Source: Nemania diffusa (lineage: Eukaryota; Ascomycota; Sordariomycetes; Xylariales; Xylariaceae). From it: a stretch of 64,000 nt of DNA. Shown here piece after piece: positions 60,360 to 64,000 of the stretch. The stretch spans positions 3,658,001 to 3,722,000 of the forward strand of contig JBBPUQ010000005.1 of assembly GCA_038501195.1 (NCBI GenBank). The letters are read 5' to 3'. Within the stretch, counting starts at the first letter, position 1; each line of letters starts with the position of its first letter. Below the pieces are notes generated by a model. The model saw nothing but the letters and a program-made list of their open reading frames with translations, made no database searches and was not told where the DNA came from. Made by a program: the position numbers and the translations under genes.

Positions 60360-62681
60360 CTGGGATAATTGGTATATATCGGTCTCTTTTTAAGCGTAAC
60401 AAAATAGGTATTGTGATGACGATGGTGTCGGGTGTCATCATAGGCCAAGCACTAATACGAGACCCGGTCGATATCTTTGTCTATCTAAGACAGAACAAAA
60501 GGGGAATTGAGACGAGCGAAGATAGAAACACAAGGCAAATTTCTTATTACACTAGGAGGCTGAGTACATGAACTTAATTTTTTGAATAACCGACTCGGTT
60601 AGATATAAGCTTTTCAAGTGATGCTGTCTGATCGTAATGGCCAGGAATCTGAGTATACCCAATGACCAATTCTTCGTGGTAGTGCGCTAATGTAGTCTAG
60701 GAGGGCAAGGGGAACGGAGAAAGACGCCGCTTTATATGTTAAACAAAGCATCGCAGAAGAATTACGTCTTTCTCAGACATTCCCGCGCTCTTCACGCATT
60801 CATCGTAGACAGGGAGATTAGTCATCGACCGGGAATAAGCATTTTCAAAACTTTTTCCATTTTTTCTTTTATCTCGTCTCCTGCCCTCTTGCTACCTGAT
60901 CTAGGCTGAATCTCTACTAGCACCAATGGCATGCCAGGGGAATTGATAAAAAACAGGGCTGACCCAGTCCTATGACGAGATTGGCGCCAGAGTTCGGCGA
61001 TGGAGCCAAGTGGATTAGACAGGAAAAGCGGAGTGGCCCTTTTTTTTTCGCCGTAGAAATCCGTCTGTCGGTTAATCACCGACTTTTAGCATCCCTAGAT
61101 AGTGCAGTGTAGTGTCACGATGTACGAATATGCGTAGATGTCTCGTCGTTTCGATGTCTCGGTAGGTGTTACAATAGCGATCTCATGATTCGGAAGTGGG
61201 TCCCGGTAAGCCGAGCATCGGTGGCTTGGGAACAATACTGCGTAGGCGTCGCTGGGATTGGCCCGTGCTACCGCCGCGGCGGCGAACTCGACGTCGGTGG
61301 TTTTCTATCGCTTGCCATCGCTAAGCCCTCTTTCGTAATTTGCCCCTTCGTGCCGTGTGCACGGCTACTGTAGGTCAGATCCCGGATGCACTACAGCTTT
61401 TGGTGGTGGCAATGGGCCGTGCCTGTGGAGAAGTCGCACTCGAAGGAAATGAACTCGTATCTTTATTTCCCATTGTGGACTCGAATTTTCTTTGTCGGCG
61501 TGCTGATTGGTTTATCGGTTGTGTATGGTGCCCAATTCACATTGGATATTGCTTATCTAGATAGAGGGCCTCGGTAAAATGCATCGGAGTACCTCCTAGT
61601 GGGTAGGTAGATACTGTTGGCGGAACGGGAAAACGCCGTACCTGCCAAGTTTTGTGATCGGCTTCCGATAATGATACCTAACAGGAACAGGCCTTGAGGT
61701 GGCCTTGAGATCAGCATATGCAAGACATGCTTATCGGGTCAGAAATTAGGTACCTACATGTAGTGCATCCATATACCAGTGATATTATAGCTGCGGGACT
61801 GTCCGCTCAAAAAAGCACCGATTGGTACCTTATTCTCAAGTAAAGTGATCGTACCTGTCTCAAGACGGGAGGGATTATGGTGCGAAATTACTCGGCAAAA
61901 ATCCGTAGCCGGATCGCCCCCACCGCGTCTCTGGCCGATGCTTATTCCCGCCGTCGGGTCTTGGTCTCCGGGGCAGAATCGGCGCTTGCGAGTCACACAA
62001 ACCACCTCCGGTGCCGGCTGCTATTCGTATTGCAGATATGGTTTGTAGCTTTCGGCTAAATAACTAATTGCTGGGACCATTCGACAAGGGCTATATGACT
62101 ACCTCCCTACCGTAAGCGCGCGTTGCCAAGACATCTTTCTAGGGTAACTTCTACTAAGACTGGCGAGAGGTCTGTGCCCTGTGCTTCCTTGGGCGTCACG
62201 GTGTATTGAGCCCTACCACACCGCTCCTTATGAGGGCAAATCTCTTTGGAGATTCATGCACCTGTTATCGTTCTTGTGGATATGTGTAATCTTCTTGCTC
62301 GGTCGAGTCGATGTCGTCTGATTGCGGGATCATGTTGCTTGTCTTTGTTAGTACCTGGCTACCTACTCTTAGTTCTAAGTACCTAGATAAGCACGACAAT
62401 TCGAGGGCACTTTGAATCAAATCAAAGGGATTCGAAAGAGCTTGGATTCGTCTCCGTGCTTTCCTATTTGCGAGGCTTCTTTCCTTTTTCTTTTTTGAAC
62501 GAACCGCTCTATTTTAGCTTAGTATAGATTGATGTCTAGGTCTAGCGCAATATAACTATTAGCAACGTAGAAAGGGGAAGGTCTAGTTGATTGGTCAATT
62601 TCCCACTAAAGATCCCGAAAATTGACCAACGACAGCATTCTATAAGATGTAAGCTCATCGGCGTCTATGCGATCGGACGTC
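60360..62681. other. intergenic region
   Basis: About 2.3 kb between the MFS promoter side and the 3' end of the 2H-phosphoesterase-like gene. A short hydrophobic frame around 61386-61577 and an 85-codon frame at 60822-61079 lack an ATG or recognisable motifs. No gene called. Confidence 0.5.
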
Positions 62682-64000
62682 TTAAAACCCTTCACCGAGA
62701 AGAATGGTCCTACCCCCACCATACCTGTAACACTAGAGGTTAGTTACTGTCATCCAGAGAATGAGATACAAGTATTCAGAAAATATGCAGGCTTCTAGAG
62801 CATGCCATTGGCCTAGAAAGGAGCCTATTCGCTCTTCAAGTGGTCCAGACAAGAAGAAAATCACCCCGAGGAGTACTCAACTCACCACAAATTGCCAACA
62901 CGGACGTCAACCCCCCTTTCCTGACCGACAATCCATTCCCCGATAACTTCGGAGTCAGGCCGTCCCCACACTTCCTTTTCTAGCCACTCATTGATATCGT
63001 CGATGGCCTCGACCCATTTCTTGCGCTGCTCTGGTGTTGCGTGGTCGTTATGCGTGAGGTATCGCCCTAGAGTGATATGAGCACTAGGTACGATGTATCG
63101 TGAGTCGATAGCGATGCCGGCCTCCTTTGCTTGGTTCCACATATCCCTTCTGAGGTGGTGGTATGAGTAGCTATCCCCTTGCTTGAGAACATCTGCGTTG
63201 TCGGGTGCCACGGGTGCAGGAGATACGACTGGCTCGCCGGCTGCTGGAAGGAATGATACGGCGAACGCTGACAAGTCGTAAGAAATCATAGGTTTGACTA
63301 GTCGTGCCCGGTGCCGATAGCTGTAGTTGGCTACGGCAGGGATCGCCGGTTTCAATGTTTCTTTGAGCTCCTCGATCTCCTCTGCTGTGCGACAAAACGC
63401 CAACTCTAGTGTTGTTATATGCACTGTGACACTCGACCTTAGTAATTCACATAACAGTTTCCGGAATCGGCAGTGTCACTCAGACTCAGGAAGAGAAGAA
63501 TTAGGAGAAGGCCGCTGCTGATGCTAGTCGAAATGCGAAAAATGGACATGTTTGCTTACTGCGGTGCAGTGGCATTAGCCATATATCTAAGTAGTGCATT
63601 AGTTTAAATCAAACTGTCCGTCTTATTAGACAGCGAAGAAATCCGTCTCTCATAAAACCAACAGATATCAGCATTGACACTACTGTCAAGACAGTTCTGG
63701 TCATTGCCTTCGCGTCCTGCTTTCGGGCATAGGCTTGCACTCGGAGCTTGACTTACCTGGTGCTGCGATTTTGAGCCTTCTCTGGATCGCATCTGCAAGC
63801 TCGAGTACGTGGATTGGTGGCCGTCCCCAGAAGGTCATACAATATCTCGTATCCTTGAAGCCCGGTTCTATTTGTGGATTTTCAAGCCGGAGAAGGTACT
63901 GATCAATGATCAACTCCTTGAAGTTGGCATCTAAGAACTTGTCTTTTTGCTGAGCGTTGCGCCGGATACGATGAGCCGCATATAATGCTTGAATCTCAGC
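62682..64000 (-). CDS. 2H-phosphoesterase-like protein (5' partial)
   Basis: Coding order from beyond 64000..63757, 63586..63560, 63423..62886, 62724..62682. The frame is open at the window edge, so the start is outside. A 27-nt exon (63560-63586) supplies IWLMPLHR and joins to MHITTLELAF; a final 43-nt exon adds YGGGRTILLGEGF after a conserved Leu-Trp. Visible motifs: ELIIDQYLLRLENPQIEPGF, TFWGRPP, then two H-x-T motifs, HITTLELAF and HITLGRY, spaced as in the 2H phosphoesterase (LigT/cyclic phosphodiesterase) fold. Members act on 2',3'-cyclic or 2'-5' phosphodiester bonds; this fungal group has no assigned substrate that I know. If the last intron is retained, translation stops at once (TGG TGA), giving a protein 13 residues shorter. 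Confidence 0.8.

Noticed and set aside
61386..61577. Short hydrophobic frame (one apparent membrane segment)
   Set aside because: 63 codons with no family similarity and no convincing exon partner.

Overview
The window is nuclear DNA of a filamentous ascomycete (Pezizomycotina, most likely Sordariomycetes; genus not determinable by eye). The signs are short spliceosomal introns (about 49-245 nt) with GTAAGT/GTATGT-type donors and CTAAC/TACTAAC branch sites, Pezizomycotina-typical families (DUF3176, DUF3405, secreted dipeptidyl-peptidase V, a His-rich small basic protein), and one AT-saturated degenerate transposon that looks like a product of repeat-induced point mutation (RIP). I resolved 17 genes. 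Exon borders come from reading-phase continuity across GT..AG sites plus restoration of family motifs; none has transcript support here.

Layout. 1-2247 (+) DUF3176 membrane protein, 5' end outside the window; 2659-4488 (-) amidohydrolase-3; 5699-6657 (+) tyrosine/dual-specificity-type phosphatase; 7585-7906 (+) 81-aa basic protein in two short exons; 9299-10937 (+) monocarboxylate-type MFS transporter; 11885-13147 (+) 5-aminolevulinate dehydratase; 14052-17607 (-) ISWI chromatin-remodelling ATPase; 17922-20025 AT-rich TIR transposon relic; 20871-21650 (+) TAPR1/HAPSTR1-like (DUF4588) protein; 23137-26223 (-) trifunctional C1-tetrahydrofolate synthase, with an open in-frame extension up to 26814; 28360-29650 (+) eIF3i; 32065-34445 (+) dipeptidyl-peptidase V; 34558-34974 small TIR elements; 36501-38210 (+) acyltransferase-3; 38831-43858 (-) FHA+forkhead regulator of the FHL1 type; 44645-46061 (-) MOT1-type molybdate transporter; 47449-48794 (+) SAP-like/multipass membrane protein resembling GTT3; 50567-53160 (-) DUF3405 type II membrane protein; 53161-58259 a 5.1-kb gene-poor stretch with a 198-bp MITE; 58260-60359 (-) DHA1-type MFS transporter; 62682-64000 (-) 2H-phosphoesterase-like protein, 5' end outside the window.

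Functionally this is a mixed housekeeping/accessory neighbourhood, not a biosynthetic cluster. Heme synthesis (ALAD), one-carbon metabolism (C1-THF synthase), translation initiation (eIF3i), chromatin remodelling (ISWI) and ribosomal-gene-type regulation (FHL1) are conserved core genes; the transporters, DPPV, acyltransferase, DUF3176 and DUF3405 genes are accessory. I see no CRISPR, tRNA or rRNA gene.

The most interesting items are: a related family of TA-flanked terminal-inverted-repeat elements at three sites (one AT-mutated 2.1-kb member and short MITEs); very small exons (13, 21, 23 and 27 nt) in four different genes; a possible mitochondrial/cytosolic double start in the C1-THF synthase gene; and a duplicated motif bracketing a 280-residue Ser/Asn/Thr-rich tail in the FHL1-like protein. 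I found no clearly undescribed multi-gene system.
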